From Betaproteobacteria bacterium (GTDB lineage: Bacteria > Pseudomonadota > Gammaproteobacteria > Burkholderiales > Burkholderiaceae_A), in contig JAGWXV010000001.1 of the NCBI GenBank assembly GCA_018969705.1, positions 1 through 41,127 on the forward strand: a stretch of DNA of 41,127 bases, given 5' to 3'. Below the pieces are notes generated by a model. That model saw only the letters and a program-made list of their open reading frames with translations. It searched no databases and was not told the origin of the DNA. This document shows, one piece after another, positions 27,514-36,244 of the stretch; the first letter of the stretch is position 1, and every line of letters starts with the position of its first letter. The translations under genes were made by a program, and so were the position numbers.

Positions 27514-27590
27514 TGGGGAGTCGCCAAGTTGGTTAAGGCACCGGATTTTGATTCCGGCATTCGAGGGTTCGAATCCTTCCTCCCCAGCCA
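27514..27590 (+). tRNA. tRNA-Gln (anticodon TTG)
   Basis: A 77-base tRNA folds as a cloverleaf with encoded CCA. The acceptor stem TGGGGAG pairs with CTCCCCA, the D arm contains GTTGGTTAAGGC, the anticodon stem CCGGA/TCCGG closes the loop TTTTGAT with anticodon TTG, and the T arm holds GGTTCGAATCC. Discriminator base G and a T at position 1 are typical of tRNA-Gln. It starts five bases after ispE and ends 27 bases before prs. Confidence 0.97.
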
Positions 27591-27617
27591 AAATTTCTTT
27601 GCCCCGAATACTGAAAG

Positions 27618-28598
27618 ATGGTCGACCGCATATTAAATAAAGAAGGCGGTGCCCCCGAGGGGCTCATGATCTTCACCGGCAATGCCAACCCAAAACTGGC
27701 ATCCGATGTTGCACGCCATCTCGGCACGCGACTTGGGCGGGCAACAGTCGCGCAATTTAGTGACGGCGAATCAACGGTCGAAATTCTTGAGCATGTGCGC
27801 GGCAAGCATGCGGTCGTCTTGCAATCCACCTGTGCACCGGCCAATGACCATCTGATGGAGGTCATGCTGATGTGCGATGCGCTGCGTCGGGCGTCGGCCG
27901 AGCGGATCACTGTCGCGATTCCCTATTTTGGCTATGCACGGCAGGATCGCCGCGTGCGCTCCTCGCGTGTGCCGATTAGTGCCAAGGTCGTTGCCAATAT
28001 GTTTCAAAGCGTGGGGGTTAATCGCGTACTGACCATGGACCTGCACTCCGATCAGATCCAGGGGTTTTTTGATATTCCGGTCGATAACGTCTACGCGGCG
28101 CCGATTATTCTGGCTGATGTATGGCAGCAGACTTATCAGAACTTATTGGTGGTCTCACCCGATGTCGGGGGCGTGGTCCGGGCACGGGCCTTTGCCAAGC
28201 AAATGGATTGCGAGCTGGCGATTATCGATAAGCGCCGGCCGAAGGCCAATGTCTCAGAGGTCATGAACATCATCGGAGATGTCTCTGGCCGAACCTGCAT
28301 GATCATGGATGACATGGTCGATACCGCAGGCACCCTGACCAAAGCCGCCCAGGCACTCAAAGATCATGGTGCAGAGCGTGTGGTCGCCTACTGCACGCAT
28401 GCGGTGCTCTCTGGCGGTGCGGCGGATCGCATTGCCCACTCCGCTTTGGATGAACTTGTGGTGACCGATTCGATTCCATTATCAAAAGAATCTCAGGCCA
28501 CGGGCAGAATTCGGGTTCTGTCCTGCGCCGGATTGTTGGCCGAAACCATTTTAAGAATCGTGAAATCCGACTCGGTCAGTTCTTTATTTGTTGAATAG
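27618..28598 (+). CDS. prs: Ribose-phosphate pyrophosphokinase
   Basis: Prs makes PRPP from ribose-5-phosphate and ATP, feeding purines, pyrimidines, NAD and histidine (including HisG in this window). The 326-residue protein starts [20 protein letters not shown]. The ATP loop [20 protein letters not shown], catalytic region [14 protein letters not shown], the [17 protein letters not shown] loop, and the PRPP-binding [12 protein letters not shown] are intact. An internal ATG at 27666 preceded by GAGGGG also fits the family start; the longer form is preferred because related enzymes carry a short leader. Confidence 0.97.
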   Translation: MVDRILNKEGGAPEGLMIFTGNANPKLASDVARHLGTRLGRATVAQFSDGESTVEILEHVRGKHAVVLQSTCAPANDHLMEVMLMCDALRRASAERITVAIPYFGYARQDRRVRSSRVPISAKVVANMFQSVGVNRVLTMDLHSDQIQGFFDIPVDNVYAAPIILADVWQQTYQNLLVVSPDVGGVVRARAFAKQMDCELAIIDKRRPKANVSEVMNIIGDVSGRTCMIMDDMVDTAGTLTKAAQALKDHGAERVVAYCTHAVLSGGAADRIAHSALDELVVTDSIPLSKESQATGRIRVLSCAGLLAETILRIVKSDSVSSLFVE

Positions 28599-28612
28599 TT
28601 TTCGTGCCTTTT

Positions 28613-28698
28613 CTTTTCTGTGGATTGCTGGTCGCGGCAGCCACGGAAGTGAAAAGGGTTTTTGACCGGCGGCCCAAGGGCCGCCAAATTTGAAGGAG
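28613..28698 (+). promoter_or_regulatory. Structured leader upstream of rplY
   Basis: The 106 bases between prs and rplY hold two inverted repeats. The first is an interrupted stem pairing CTTTTC (28613-28618) with GAAAAG (28651-28656), plus TGTGG (28619-28623) with CCACG (28641-28645, one G-U). The second is a perfect 8-bp repeat GGCGGCCC (28668-28675) and GGGCCGCC (28678-28685). The ribosome-binding site AAGGAG follows at 28693-28698. The second hairpin ends seven bases before it and has no U-tract, so it is not an intrinsic terminator. A role in regulating L25 is inference. Confidence 0.5.
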
Positions 28699-28704
28699 TA
28701 GTTC

Positions 28705-29349
28705 ATGAAAGTTGTCGCCAATTCCCGCACGGTGCAAGGATCGGGTGCGAGCCGCCGTCTTCGCCGTGACGGTAAAGTGCCCGGCATTATTTATGGTGCA
28801 AAAAAATCTCCGATCAATATCGAGATAGATCACAACCCCCTGCTGCTCGCACTCAAGGTCGAGTCGTTTCACTCTTCGATTCTGGATCTCGAGCTCGATG
28901 GCAAGTCTGAGCAAGTGCTGCTGCGGGATTACCAAATGCACCCCTATAAGCCTGTGGTGCTGCACGTTGATTTCCAGCGTATTGATGTCAACCAGAAGCT
29001 GCAGACCAAGGTGCCCCTGCACTTTAAGAATCAAGAAATCTCACCTGCCGTCAAGCTCTCTGGCGGTATCGTTAGTCACGTACTGACCGATGTACTGATT
29101 TCTTGCTTGCCGAAGGATCTGCCCGAGTTTATCGAGGTCGATCTGGCGACGCTGTCCGTCGGCCACTCACTGCACGTCCGTGATCTGGTGATGCCCGCTG
29201 GCGTCACTCTGGTGCTGCACACGGGCGAGAATCCCACGGTGGTGACTGCATCCGTTCCGGGTGGAAGCGCTGAGGAGGAAGCCCCGGCCGCCGAGGCTGC
29301 TCCCGCTGCCGAAGCCAAACCCGCAGAGAAGTCTGACAAGAAAGACTGA
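28705..29349 (+). CDS. rplY: 50S ribosomal protein L25 (CTC form)
   Basis: L25 binds 5S rRNA in the central protuberance of the 50S subunit. The 214-residue protein is the long CTC form: an N-terminal L25 domain ([19 protein letters not shown], then [20 protein letters not shown]) and a C-terminal TL5-like beta domain ([47 protein letters not shown]). The tail is a low-complexity Ala/Glu/Pro/Lys run typical of this form. The strong AAGGAG and ATG at 28705 fix the start. A structured leader precedes it. Confidence 0.96.
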   Translation: MKVVANSRTVQGSGASRRLRRDGKVPGIIYGAKKSPINIEIDHNPLLLALKVESFHSSILDLELDGKSEQVLLRDYQMHPYKPVVLHVDFQRIDVNQKLQTKVPLHFKNQEISPAVKLSGGIVSHVLTDVLISCLPKDLPEFIEVDLATLSVGHSLHVRDLVMPAGVTLVLHTGENPTVVTASVPGGSAEEEAPAAEAAPAAEAKPAEKSDKKD

Positions 29350-29374
29350 TGATGATTCAGGCCAGAGGGTCTGA

Positions 29375-29941
29375 ATGAAACTCATCGTTGGCCTTGGAAA
29401 CCCAGGATCCCAGTATGCCGGCCATCGGCATAACGTGGGCTTCTGGGTGGTCGACCGGCTCGTTGGCGCAGGCTGGTCCCGCGAATCTAAATTCAAAGCT
29501 GAAATCGCGAAGGCCCGGATAGCGGGTGCTGACCGATGGCTCTGTAAGCCGCAGACCTACATGAATGCCTCTGGTGAGGCCGTGGGTCCGTTTGCACGAT
29601 TCCACCGGCTAGAGCCGCAAGACATTCTGGTCATCCACGATGAGCTGGATCTTCCTCCGGGTGCTGTGCGCCTAAAACAAGGGGGCGGCCATGGCGGCCA
29701 CAACGGTGTTCGGGATATCGAACTGCACCTTGGCTCAGCAGATTTCTGGCGGCTGCGCATCGGCATCGGCCACCCACGCACACTCAATCTCAATCAAGAT
29801 GTGGCAGATTTTGTGCTGCATGAGCCCCGTTCTGAGGAGAGGCTTGCGATCAATCGGGCCTTAGATGCCGTTATTGAGGAGCTTCCGATGATTCTTGAAG
29901 GAAAAATTCCGGCCGCCCAGCGGCGGCTTCACGGACTGTAA
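29375..29941 (+). CDS. pth: Peptidyl-tRNA hydrolase
   Basis: Pth frees tRNA from peptidyl-tRNAs that drop off the ribosome. The 188-residue protein starts MKLIVGLGNPGSQYAGHRHN, with the catalytic histidine at residue 19 in HNVGF. KPQTYMNASGEAV, the aspartate in VIHDELDLPPG and KQGGGHGGHNGVRDI are also intact. It follows rplY by 25 bases, the usual pairing. The 3' end faces ychF across 37 bases that contain a 16-bp AT-rich palindrome. Confidence 0.97.
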   Translation: MKLIVGLGNPGSQYAGHRHNVGFWVVDRLVGAGWSRESKFKAEIAKARIAGADRWLCKPQTYMNASGEAVGPFARFHRLEPQDILVIHDELDLPPGAVRLKQGGGHGGHNGVRDIELHLGSADFWRLRIGIGHPRTLNLNQDVADFVLHEPRSEERLAINRALDAVIEELPMILEGKIPAAQRRLHGL

Positions 29942-29954
29942 GGCGACTTAGCCC

Positions 29955-29970
29955 GTCTTTTTAAAAAGAC
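29955..29970. repeat. 16-bp perfect palindrome between convergent pth and ychF
   Basis: GTCTTTTTAAAAAGAC is perfectly self-complementary (8-bp arms, no loop) and lies in the 37-base gap between two convergent genes. The position suits a bidirectional transcription end, but the stem is nearly all A-T, so it is not a standard intrinsic terminator on either strand. Protein binding or chance are alternatives. Confidence 0.45.
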
Positions 29971-29978
29971 TTCAGCCG

Positions 29979-31073
29979 TTAAACATTGAATCGGAAATGC
30001 ATAACATCTCCGTCTTTCACGGTGTAGTCCTTGCCCTCAAGCCGCATCTTGCCTGCTTCCTTGGCACCCTGCTCGCCGTTTAGCGCGACATAGTCATGAA
30101 ATGCAATGACCTCGGCGCGTATAAAGCCGCGTTCAAAATCCGTATGGATCACGCCAGCGGCCTGGGGGGCGGTTGCACCCACCCGAACGGTCCAGGCCCG
30201 GACTTCCTTGGGTCCCGCCGTGAAATATGTCTGCAGGCCGAGAAGGCTAAATCCCGCCCGAATCAATCGATTTAGCCCGGGCTCCTGCATACCCATATCG
30301 CTTAAAAATACCGCCTTATCTTCATCGGGCATATCCGCGATCTCGGCCTCAATCGCAGCACAAATCGCAACCACCGGGGCCTTCTGGCTTGCCGCATAAG
30401 CCTGTAGCTTTTCTAGATAAGGATTGCCAGTGAACCCACTCTCGCTGACATTGGCCGCAAACATCGCGGGCTTTGCAGTGATAAAACAGAAGGGCCGAAT
30501 CAACTCTTTTTCTTCTTCGTAGAGATCCATGCCACGAATTGGCTTGGCCTGATCCAGCTGGGCCTGGCACTTTTCGAGTACGGTCAGCAGGCGCTGGGCC
30601 TCCTTATCGCCGCCGGATTTTGCGAGCTTGGCAACCTTAGCAATCTGCTTTTCAACATTGGAAAGGTCAGCAAGCGCCAGCTCGGTCTCAATGGTCTCAA
30701 TATCTGCCAACGGATCAATTCGGCCACTGACATGTACAACGTTGTCGTCCTCAAAGCAGCGTACGACATGCAAGATGGCATCGGTCTCACGGATATTAGC
30801 CAGAAACTGATTGCCTAATCCCTCGCCTTTGCTGGCTCCAGCAACCAGTCCAGCGATGTCAACAAACTCGACAGTGGCCGCCAAGATGCGCTCGGGATGC
30901 ACAATCTCGGCCAGCTGAGCAAGCCGCGTATCAGGCAATTCGACAATGCCCACATTGGGCTCAATGGTGCAGAACGGATAGTTCTCAGCAGCAATTCCTG
31001 CCTTAGTGAGCGCATTAAACAGCGTAGATTTGCCCACATTGGGCAGGCCAACGATGCCGCATTGAAGTGCCAT
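29979..31073 (-). CDS. ychF: Ribosome-binding ATPase YchF
   Basis: YchF is a TRAFAC-class P-loop protein of the Obg family that binds 70S ribosomes and hydrolyses ATP rather than GTP. In the 364-residue protein G1 is [14 protein letters not shown] (residues 8-21), G3 is DIAGLV, and the G4 motif is replaced by NVSESGF (NxxE rather than NKxD), as expected for ATP specificity. A coiled-coil insertion and a C-terminal TGS domain (about residues 280-364) follow, ending in the conserved [11 protein letters not shown]. It pairs convergently with pth, as in many proteobacteria. Confidence 0.97.
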   Translation of the reverse strand: MALQCGIVGLPNVGKSTLFNALTKAGIAAENYPFCTIEPNVGIVELPDTRLAQLAEIVHPERILAATVEFVDIAGLVAGASKGEGLGNQFLANIRETDAILHVVRCFEDDNVVHVSGRIDPLADIETIETELALADLSNVEKQIAKVAKLAKSGGDKEAQRLLTVLEKCQAQLDQAKPIRGMDLYEEEKELIRPFCFITAKPAMFAANVSESGFTGNPYLEKLQAYAASQKAPVVAICAAIEAEIADMPDEDKAVFLSDMGMQEPGLNRLIRAGFSLLGLQTYFTAGPKEVRAWTVRVGATAPQAAGVIHTDFERGFIRAEVIAFHDYVALNGEQGAKEAGKMRLEGKDYTVKDGDVMHFRFNV

Positions 31074-31081
31074 AGCATTCC

Positions 31082-31369
<288 letters not shown>

Positions 31370-31861
31370 CTATTGATCTGCATTTTTCTTAAGCCGCTCG
31401 CGAAGCCACTTTTCCACCGAGGGAAAAACAAACTTACTCACATCCCCACCTAAAAGAGCGATCTCCCGCACAATCGTGCCAGAAATAAATTGATACTGAT
31501 CCGAGGGTGTGAGAAATAAAGTCTCAACATCTGGCAGCAGATATCGATTCATACCTGCCATCTGAAACTCATACTCGAAGTCAGACACTGCCCGCAGGCC
31601 CCGAACAATAATCTTGGCGTTGTGTTCACGAACAAAATCTTTCAAGAGGCCCGAGAAGCTGGCGACCTTCACATTGGGATAGTGGCCCAAGACCTCGGTA
31701 GCGATATCCAGGCGCTCTTGCAGAGAAAAAAACGGGCGCTTTGCGCGGCTGTCGGCAACACCGACTACCAGCTGCTCCACCAGCTTACTGGCCCGGCGGA
31801 CAAGATCCTCATGGCCGCGGGTCAGAGGATCAAATGTGCCCGGATAGACTCCGATTAGCAT
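31370..31861 (-). CDS. coaD: Phosphopantetheine adenylyltransferase
   Basis: CoaD adenylates 4'-phosphopantetheine to dephospho-CoA. The start at 31861 gives 163 residues beginning [20 protein letters not shown], the family N-terminus; 43 extra in-frame upstream codons lie inside rsmD. The nucleotidyltransferase motif is TRGH (GxFDPxTxGH pattern), with [20 protein letters not shown] and the ISGTIVREI motif near residue 130. Its first 32 bases overlap the rsmD 3' end, a pairing often seen in bacteria. Confidence 0.96.
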   Translation of the reverse strand: MLIGVYPGTFDPLTRGHEDLVRRASKLVEQLVVGVADSRAKRPFFSLQERLDIATEVLGHYPNVKVASFSGLLKDFVREHNAKIIVRGLRAVSDFEYEFQMAGMNRYLLPDVETLFLTPSDQYQFISGTIVREIALLGGDVSKFVFPSVEKWLRERLKKNADQ

Positions 31862-32429
31862 CTTGCGCTCCCTGTGATGCACTGAATTGGAGCAGATGAT
31901 AATGAACCGCGCCCGCCTTGTCTGCGCGAAATTCCGACAGACCATGGGCTGCCATCTCATCGGCGTCCAGCGGGACCTCAGACTCGACATACATCAGGCC
32001 AGTGGGCGCCAGCAGCCGAGCGGCCAGCGGGATCATGGGCCCGACCATTCCCACACCAAACGGCGGATCCATAAAAATCAAATCAAAGCTCCCAGGGGCC
32101 GCGGTCAGGCACCAGTCCTGGGCCCTCGCTCTAACGATTTGGCATTCCGGGGCATCGCCAACACGGTCAATCCACTGTGCGATTGCTTGGGCCGCGAGCG
32201 CATCGGATTCCACAAAGATGACCCGGCCTGCACCCCGTGAGGCAGCCTCCAGGCCGAGCGCGCCTGAGCCCGCGAACAGATCCAGACAGCGCCAGCCATC
32301 CAGCCGCTGGCCCAACCAATTAAATAAGGTCTCCCGAACACGATCGGGCGTTGGGCGCAGGCCCTTAAGGTCTTGAACTGGAATTGGGCGACGCTTCCAC
32401 TTGCCCGCAATAATTCGCAGCTGGCCCAT
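31830..32429 (-). CDS. rsmD: 16S rRNA (guanine966-N2)-methyltransferase
   Basis: RsmD methylates G966 of 16S rRNA in the assembled 30S subunit. The 199-residue SAM-dependent enzyme starts [18 protein letters not shown], has the conserved [19 protein letters not shown] loop [20 protein letters not shown], and the amino-methyltransferase motif DPPF in [12 protein letters not shown]. The tail is longer than the conserved domain and overlaps coaD. It starts eight bases after the M16 gene, so the M16 pair, rsmD, coaD, ferredoxin and ychF are probably one unit. Confidence 0.96.
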   Translation of the reverse strand: MGQLRIIAGKWKRRPIPVQDLKGLRPTPDRVRETLFNWLGQRLDGWRCLDLFAGSGALGLEAASRGAGRVIFVESDALAAQAIAQWIDRVGDAPECQIVRARAQDWCLTAAPGSFDLIFMDPPFGVGMVGPMIPLAARLLAPTGLMYVESEVPLDADEMAAHGLSEFRADKAGAVHYHLLQFSASQGAQDANRSLSGHI

Positions 32430-32437
32430 ACAGTGGG

Positions 32438-33802
32438 CTAAGGCGTAAAGCCCTCAGGCCCAGCAACCACAATGACTGACATCTGCTCTGGTGTGATCAC
32501 ACGGCCCATCGCACGACGAATATCTTCCCGCGTCACACGCGAGACTTTCGATGTCCAGGTATCCAGGTAATCAAGCGGCATGTCGTAGAAATTAATCTGA
32601 GCTAAGTTATCCAAAAGCTTACGGTTTGTATCAAGCCTTAAAGCAAAGCCTCCGATCAAGTTCTGCTTGGCGGCCTTCAGCTCCTTCTCAGTTGGGCCTT
32701 CTTGGAGAAAACGCTTCAGGGTTTTTTCCATCACCTCAAGGGCCTCAGGCGCTTTTGCCTTCTGAGTCTGTAGACTCATCATAAATGGGCCAGGCTGGGC
32801 GAGCGGCTGAAAGGCGCTAAAGACGCTATATGAGAGGCCCCGTTTTTCGCGAATCTCTTCGGTAAGCCGCGATACGAATCCGCCCCCGCCAAGAATGTAA
32901 TTGCCAACCGTCAAGGCAAAAAAATCTGGATCATCGCGGGCAATGCCGGGAAGCCCCAGCCAGAGGTGGCTCTGGCTGGCCGGGTGTGCAATGGACTGAC
33001 GCACCGCCGCGGGCCGAAGATTTAAAGCAGCAGGATGCTGGCGTGAGGGTATATGCGTCTGCGTACCTGCGGCTTTATTTGTCGGGGCTGCGGAAAAGAG
33101 CTGCTCAACAAATGCTCGGGCCTGGGCCTCTGTCAATGCGCCCACAATCGTGACCCGCATGCGATTGGCCTGCCAATGCTGCTGATGAAATCGGACGAGA
33201 TCATCGACAGCAATTGCATCAATAGTCTCGGGAGCTGCCTGCTGGCCATAGGGGTGGGCAGGATAAAGCGCGCGCCAGAGTGCTTTGGTCGCAATGGATT
33301 GGGGCTGAGTCATCGACTCACGCAGGCCCGCCGCAGTTCTTGATTTTTCCCGCTGCAAAATTGCCTGATCAAAAGAAGGCTCAAATATCATTCGAGACAA
33401 AAGCCGGGCAGCCCGCTCACGAACATCTGCATCCGATAAGGTTCTGAGTGTGATGCTGGCCCGATCCAGCGTGACGCTGCCGCCGCGCTGAACGGCAAGC
33501 TCGGCAAGCGCCTCGCTGATTTGCGTTTCAGTCATTGCAGGCAGTGGCCCGTTGGCCCGAATCCCGCGCGACAGCATTGCTCCCACCATCGCGGCAAGGC
33601 CCGCTCGCGCCGGGGGCTCCCAGCGGCTGCCCGCATCCACATCAATCGCGAGATCAACCATGGGAATTTCAGGTGCAGAGAGAAAAAGTACGCGTACACC
33701 AGCAGGGGTAGTCCACTGCCGAAGATCCTGGCTGCGGGCATACAGGTCCGGGGCTTGAACAAAAGCAGCCGCAGCGATCAATGCCAGAAGAATTCGTTTC
33801 AT
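32438..33802 (-). CDS. M16 peptidase-family protein, catalytically inactive partner
   Basis: A 454-residue M16B insulinase-like protein with a signal peptide (MKRILLALIAAAAFVQAPDL). The start at 33802 is chosen for that signal; 33 upstream codons lie in the neighbour. The zinc motif HxxEH is replaced by AMVGA at residues 71-75, in the same framework as the neighbour (GLAxxxxxM), so it cannot bind catalytic zinc. The C-terminal half keeps the glycine-rich loop LGGGGFVSRLTEEIREKRGL and the R/Y motif SYSVFS, which bind substrate in the beta subunits of this family. It probably forms a heterodimer with the product at 33813-35219 in the periplasm. Confidence 0.92.
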   Translation of the reverse strand: MKRILLALIAAAAFVQAPDLYARSQDLRQWTTPAGVRVLFLSAPEIPMVDLAIDVDAGSRWEPPARAGLAAMVGAMLSRGIRANGPLPAMTETQISEALAELAVQRGGSVTLDRASITLRTLSDADVRERAARLLSRMIFEPSFDQAILQREKSRTAAGLRESMTQPQSIATKALWRALYPAHPYGQQAAPETIDAIAVDDLVRFHQQHWQANRMRVTIVGALTEAQARAFVEQLFSAAPTNKAAGTQTHIPSRQHPAALNLRPAAVRQSIAHPASQSHLWLGLPGIARDDPDFFALTVGNYILGGGGFVSRLTEEIREKRGLSYSVFSAFQPLAQPGPFMMSLQTQKAKAPEALEVMEKTLKRFLQEGPTEKELKAAKQNLIGGFALRLDTNRKLLDNLAQINFYDMPLDYLDTWTSKVSRVTREDIRRAMGRVITPEQMSVIVVAGPEGFTP

Positions 33803-33812
33803 CACTTTGCGC

Positions 33813-35219
33813 TTAGTGCCGAGTTCCAGACGTAGGCCGAGGCTTTGACGCTGCATTCGATAGCGGCAGCGGCTCAAACTCAAGGACTGTGAGCTGATCA
33901 TCAGAAAAATATTGCTGAGCCACCCGCTGAATATCTTCCGACCGAATATCGTCTAAGACCTGCAACCAGCGCTCCGCATCTGCAAGGTCACGGCCCGCCA
34001 ATAAGAGCCGGGCCGCCTCCATGGCAATGGAGAACATTGAGTCCTGACGAAACACTTGGCTTGCCTTCGCCTGCCGCTTGAGCCGGGTGAGCTCTTCGTC
34101 TCGGACGCCCTCTTTAGCAATCAGTGCGATCTCATCTTTTATTTTTTGCTCAAGCATTGAAAGCGATGATCCTGGCGTAGCGACCGCCTCCATGAAAAAT
34201 AAGCCCGGGCCGCGCGCAATACCGTCAGTACCGGAATTAAACGAGAGTGCGCTCCTGTCCTGTCGGACCAGTCGTTGCACGAGCCGTCCGGTGCCCGGGT
34301 CGTCCAGAAGTGCTGAAAGCACATCGAGCGCAACAAGGTCTCGTGCGGGGCGGGCGGAGACAGAGATGGGTCCGAGCGCCTCACGAAATGTTGGAGCTTT
34401 GTAGGCCATCATCAGAAACGGGTTCTCGGCCGGCGCTTTCAGTCGAGCGCGCCGCAATCCATTTTGAATCGGCTCTTCTTGCGGCTTACGTGCAGGCAAG
34501 GCCCGCGATCTCAGAGGACCATAGAATTCTTGGGCCCATTGCAGTACTTGATTTGCCTTCACATCGCCCGCAACGACCAGAATCATGTTGTTTGGCGCAT
34601 ACCAATCGCGATACCACTGCTGAACATCCGACAGAGTAAGGTTCTGAAGGTCATTCATCCAGCCAATGATGGGATTGCGAACGGGACTGGCCTGAAACGC
34701 AACTGAGGCGAGGGTTTCGAAGGCAAGGCTTGACGGGTTGTCGTCCGTACGAAGACGGCGCTCCTCCATGACGACTTGGATCTCTTTTTTGAACTCCTGA
34801 TCGCTAAGCTTCAAAAATCGCTGGCGGTCGGCCTCCAGACGCATTACTTCGCGTAGAGAATCTTTATGAACTTGTTGAAAATAACCCGTGTAGTCTTTCG
34901 AGGTAAATGCATTTTCCCGACCGCCAAGCGCGGCAACGCGCCGGCTAAACTCCCCAGGGCCTAAATTCTGCGTGCCCTTAAACATCATGTGCTCCAGCAC
35001 ATGGGCAAGGCCCGATCGGCCGCTCACTTCATCGATGGAGCCAGCCTTCACCCAGACCATGTGAAGGGCGGTTGGTGCGCGTGGATTCTCATACACCAAT
35101 ACCCGCATTCCATTGGCCAGAGTGCGGTCAAGGCTCGGTTTTAAAGGCTGGCCGTTGGCGGCCATGGCCGCGAGGCCCAGCACACAAAAGGCTATGGAAA
35201 AAATTGATCTGATTAGCAT
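33813..35219 (-). CDS. M16 zinc metallopeptidase, catalytic subunit
   Basis: A 468-residue M16B peptidase, probably periplasmic. The start at 35219 gives a signal peptide (LIRSIFSIAFCVLGLAAMAA); upstream codons run into the ftsY region. The catalytic motif HVLEH is at residues 73-77 in RSGLAHVLEHMMFKGT, and the third zinc ligand glutamate lies in VVMEERRLRTDDNPS (Glu153, 75 residues on). The substrate is unknown; family members clear small peptides. It is ten bases upstream of the inactive paralogue and divergent from ftsY with 55 bases between. A TATAGT sequence at 35232-35237 (minus strand) is a possible -10. Confidence 0.94.
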   Translation of the reverse strand: MLIRSIFSIAFCVLGLAAMAANGQPLKPSLDRTLANGMRVLVYENPRAPTALHMVWVKAGSIDEVSGRSGLAHVLEHMMFKGTQNLGPGEFSRRVAALGGRENAFTSKDYTGYFQQVHKDSLREVMRLEADRQRFLKLSDQEFKKEIQVVMEERRLRTDDNPSSLAFETLASVAFQASPVRNPIIGWMNDLQNLTLSDVQQWYRDWYAPNNMILVVAGDVKANQVLQWAQEFYGPLRSRALPARKPQEEPIQNGLRRARLKAPAENPFLMMAYKAPTFREALGPISVSARPARDLVALDVLSALLDDPGTGRLVQRLVRQDRSALSFNSGTDGIARGPGLFFMEAVATPGSSLSMLEQKIKDEIALIAKEGVRDEELTRLKRQAKASQVFRQDSMFSIAMEAARLLLAGRDLADAERWLQVLDDIRSEDIQRVAQQYFSDDQLTVLEFEPLPLSNAASKPRPTSGTRH

Positions 35220-35274
35220 CTCGAGCCTCAGACTATAGAATCTTTTCTCAAATAAAGCGCAGACCATAAATAAG

Positions 35275-36228
35275 ATGATAGGTTTCCTCGGACTCGGCCG
35301 GGCCCTCGATCGGCTGAAACTCAACCGGCTCAAAGACGGGCTGGCCAAGACCCGTGATCAGCTGGGGGCGATCTTTACAGGCCGCCGACTTGATGAGTCA
35401 TGGTTCGACGATGTTGAGACTGCGCTACTCACCGCCGATGTGGGCAGCCAGGCCAGCGCTGAATTGATTCGTGATGTCCGACAGGAAGTAAAGGCCCGCG
35501 GCCTAAACGATGACAGCCCGCCACAGGCGCTGCGTCAGGCAGTGGCCGACTGCATCGAACGGGCCCTTTCCCCTCTGGCGACAGATGGCTTTACTGGCGC
35601 AACGCTGACCGCAGTCCCGAATGTCGTGATGGTAGCCGGGGTGAATGGAGCAGGAAAAACCACATCCATTGGCAAGCTGGCCCATGCCTGGAAAAGTGCC
35701 GGAAAAACAGTGTTGCTCGGGGCGGGGGATACGTTTCGGGCCGCAGCCTGTGAGCAGCTCATGGTCTGGGGCCAGCGCAATCAGGTGGATGTAATTTCAC
35801 AGGCCCAGGGCGACCCCTCTGCGGTCGCATACGATGCGGTCAGTGCCGGAGTTGCGCGCCGCGTCGATATCGTAATTGTCGATACTGCCGGCCGATTGCC
35901 CACGCAGCTGCACCTGATGGAGGAGCTCAAGAAGGTTAAGCGCGTTATGGCGAAGGCACTGCCTGATGCGCCCCATGAGGTCTGGCTTGTGATCGATGGC
36001 GGCACAGGCCAAAACGCGATTGCCCAGGTGAAGGCCTTTGATGATGCCTTAGGCTTAAGTGGGCTGGTCGTGACAAAACTCGATGGCACAGCCAAAGGCG
36101 GAGTGCTGCTGGCGATTGCAAAGGCCCGGCCAATACCCGTGCGCTATATCGGCGTCGGCGAAGGCATTGAGGACCTGCAGCCGTTTGATGCAAAGGCATT
36201 TGCGGCGGCGCTGGTCGGCAATCTTTGA
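35275..36228 (+). CDS. ftsY: Signal recognition particle receptor FtsY
   Basis: FtsY is the SRP receptor GTPase that docks ribosomes making membrane proteins. At 317 residues it comprises only the N and G domains; the long acidic A domain of E. coli FtsY is absent. The N domain starts with an amphipathic region (LGRALDRLKLNRLKDGLAKT). G1 is [15 protein letters not shown], followed by the GDTFRAAACEQL I-box segment, G3 DTAGRLP, G4 TKLDGTAKGG and the closing GVGEGIEDLQPFDAKAF. It is divergent from the M16 genes and converges on the decarboxylase across 16 bases. Confidence 0.97.
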   Translation: MIGFLGLGRALDRLKLNRLKDGLAKTRDQLGAIFTGRRLDESWFDDVETALLTADVGSQASAELIRDVRQEVKARGLNDDSPPQALRQAVADCIERALSPLATDGFTGATLTAVPNVVMVAGVNGAGKTTSIGKLAHAWKSAGKTVLLGAGDTFRAAACEQLMVWGQRNQVDVISQAQGDPSAVAYDAVSAGVARRVDIVIVDTAGRLPTQLHLMEELKKVKRVMAKALPDAPHEVWLVIDGGTGQNAIAQVKAFDDALGLSGLVVTKLDGTAKGGVLLAIAKARPIPVRYIGVGEGIEDLQPFDAKAFAAALVGNL

Positions 36229-36244
36229 ATGTTCGGCTTGTGAA

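Noticed and set aside
28662-28690. TTGACC-N17-CAAATT as an rplY promoter around the GC palindrome
   Set aside because: Transcription would start only about eight bases before the ATG and leave out the ribosome-binding site, and the -10 matches just three of six.
29955-29970. Calling GTCTTTTTAAAAAGAC an intrinsic terminator
   Set aside because: The stem has only two G-C pairs in eight and no loop or separate U-tract, so it was listed as a palindrome.
31370-31990. A longer CoaD starting at 31990
   Set aside because: The extra 43 residues overlap rsmD deeply and the family N-terminus begins at 31861.
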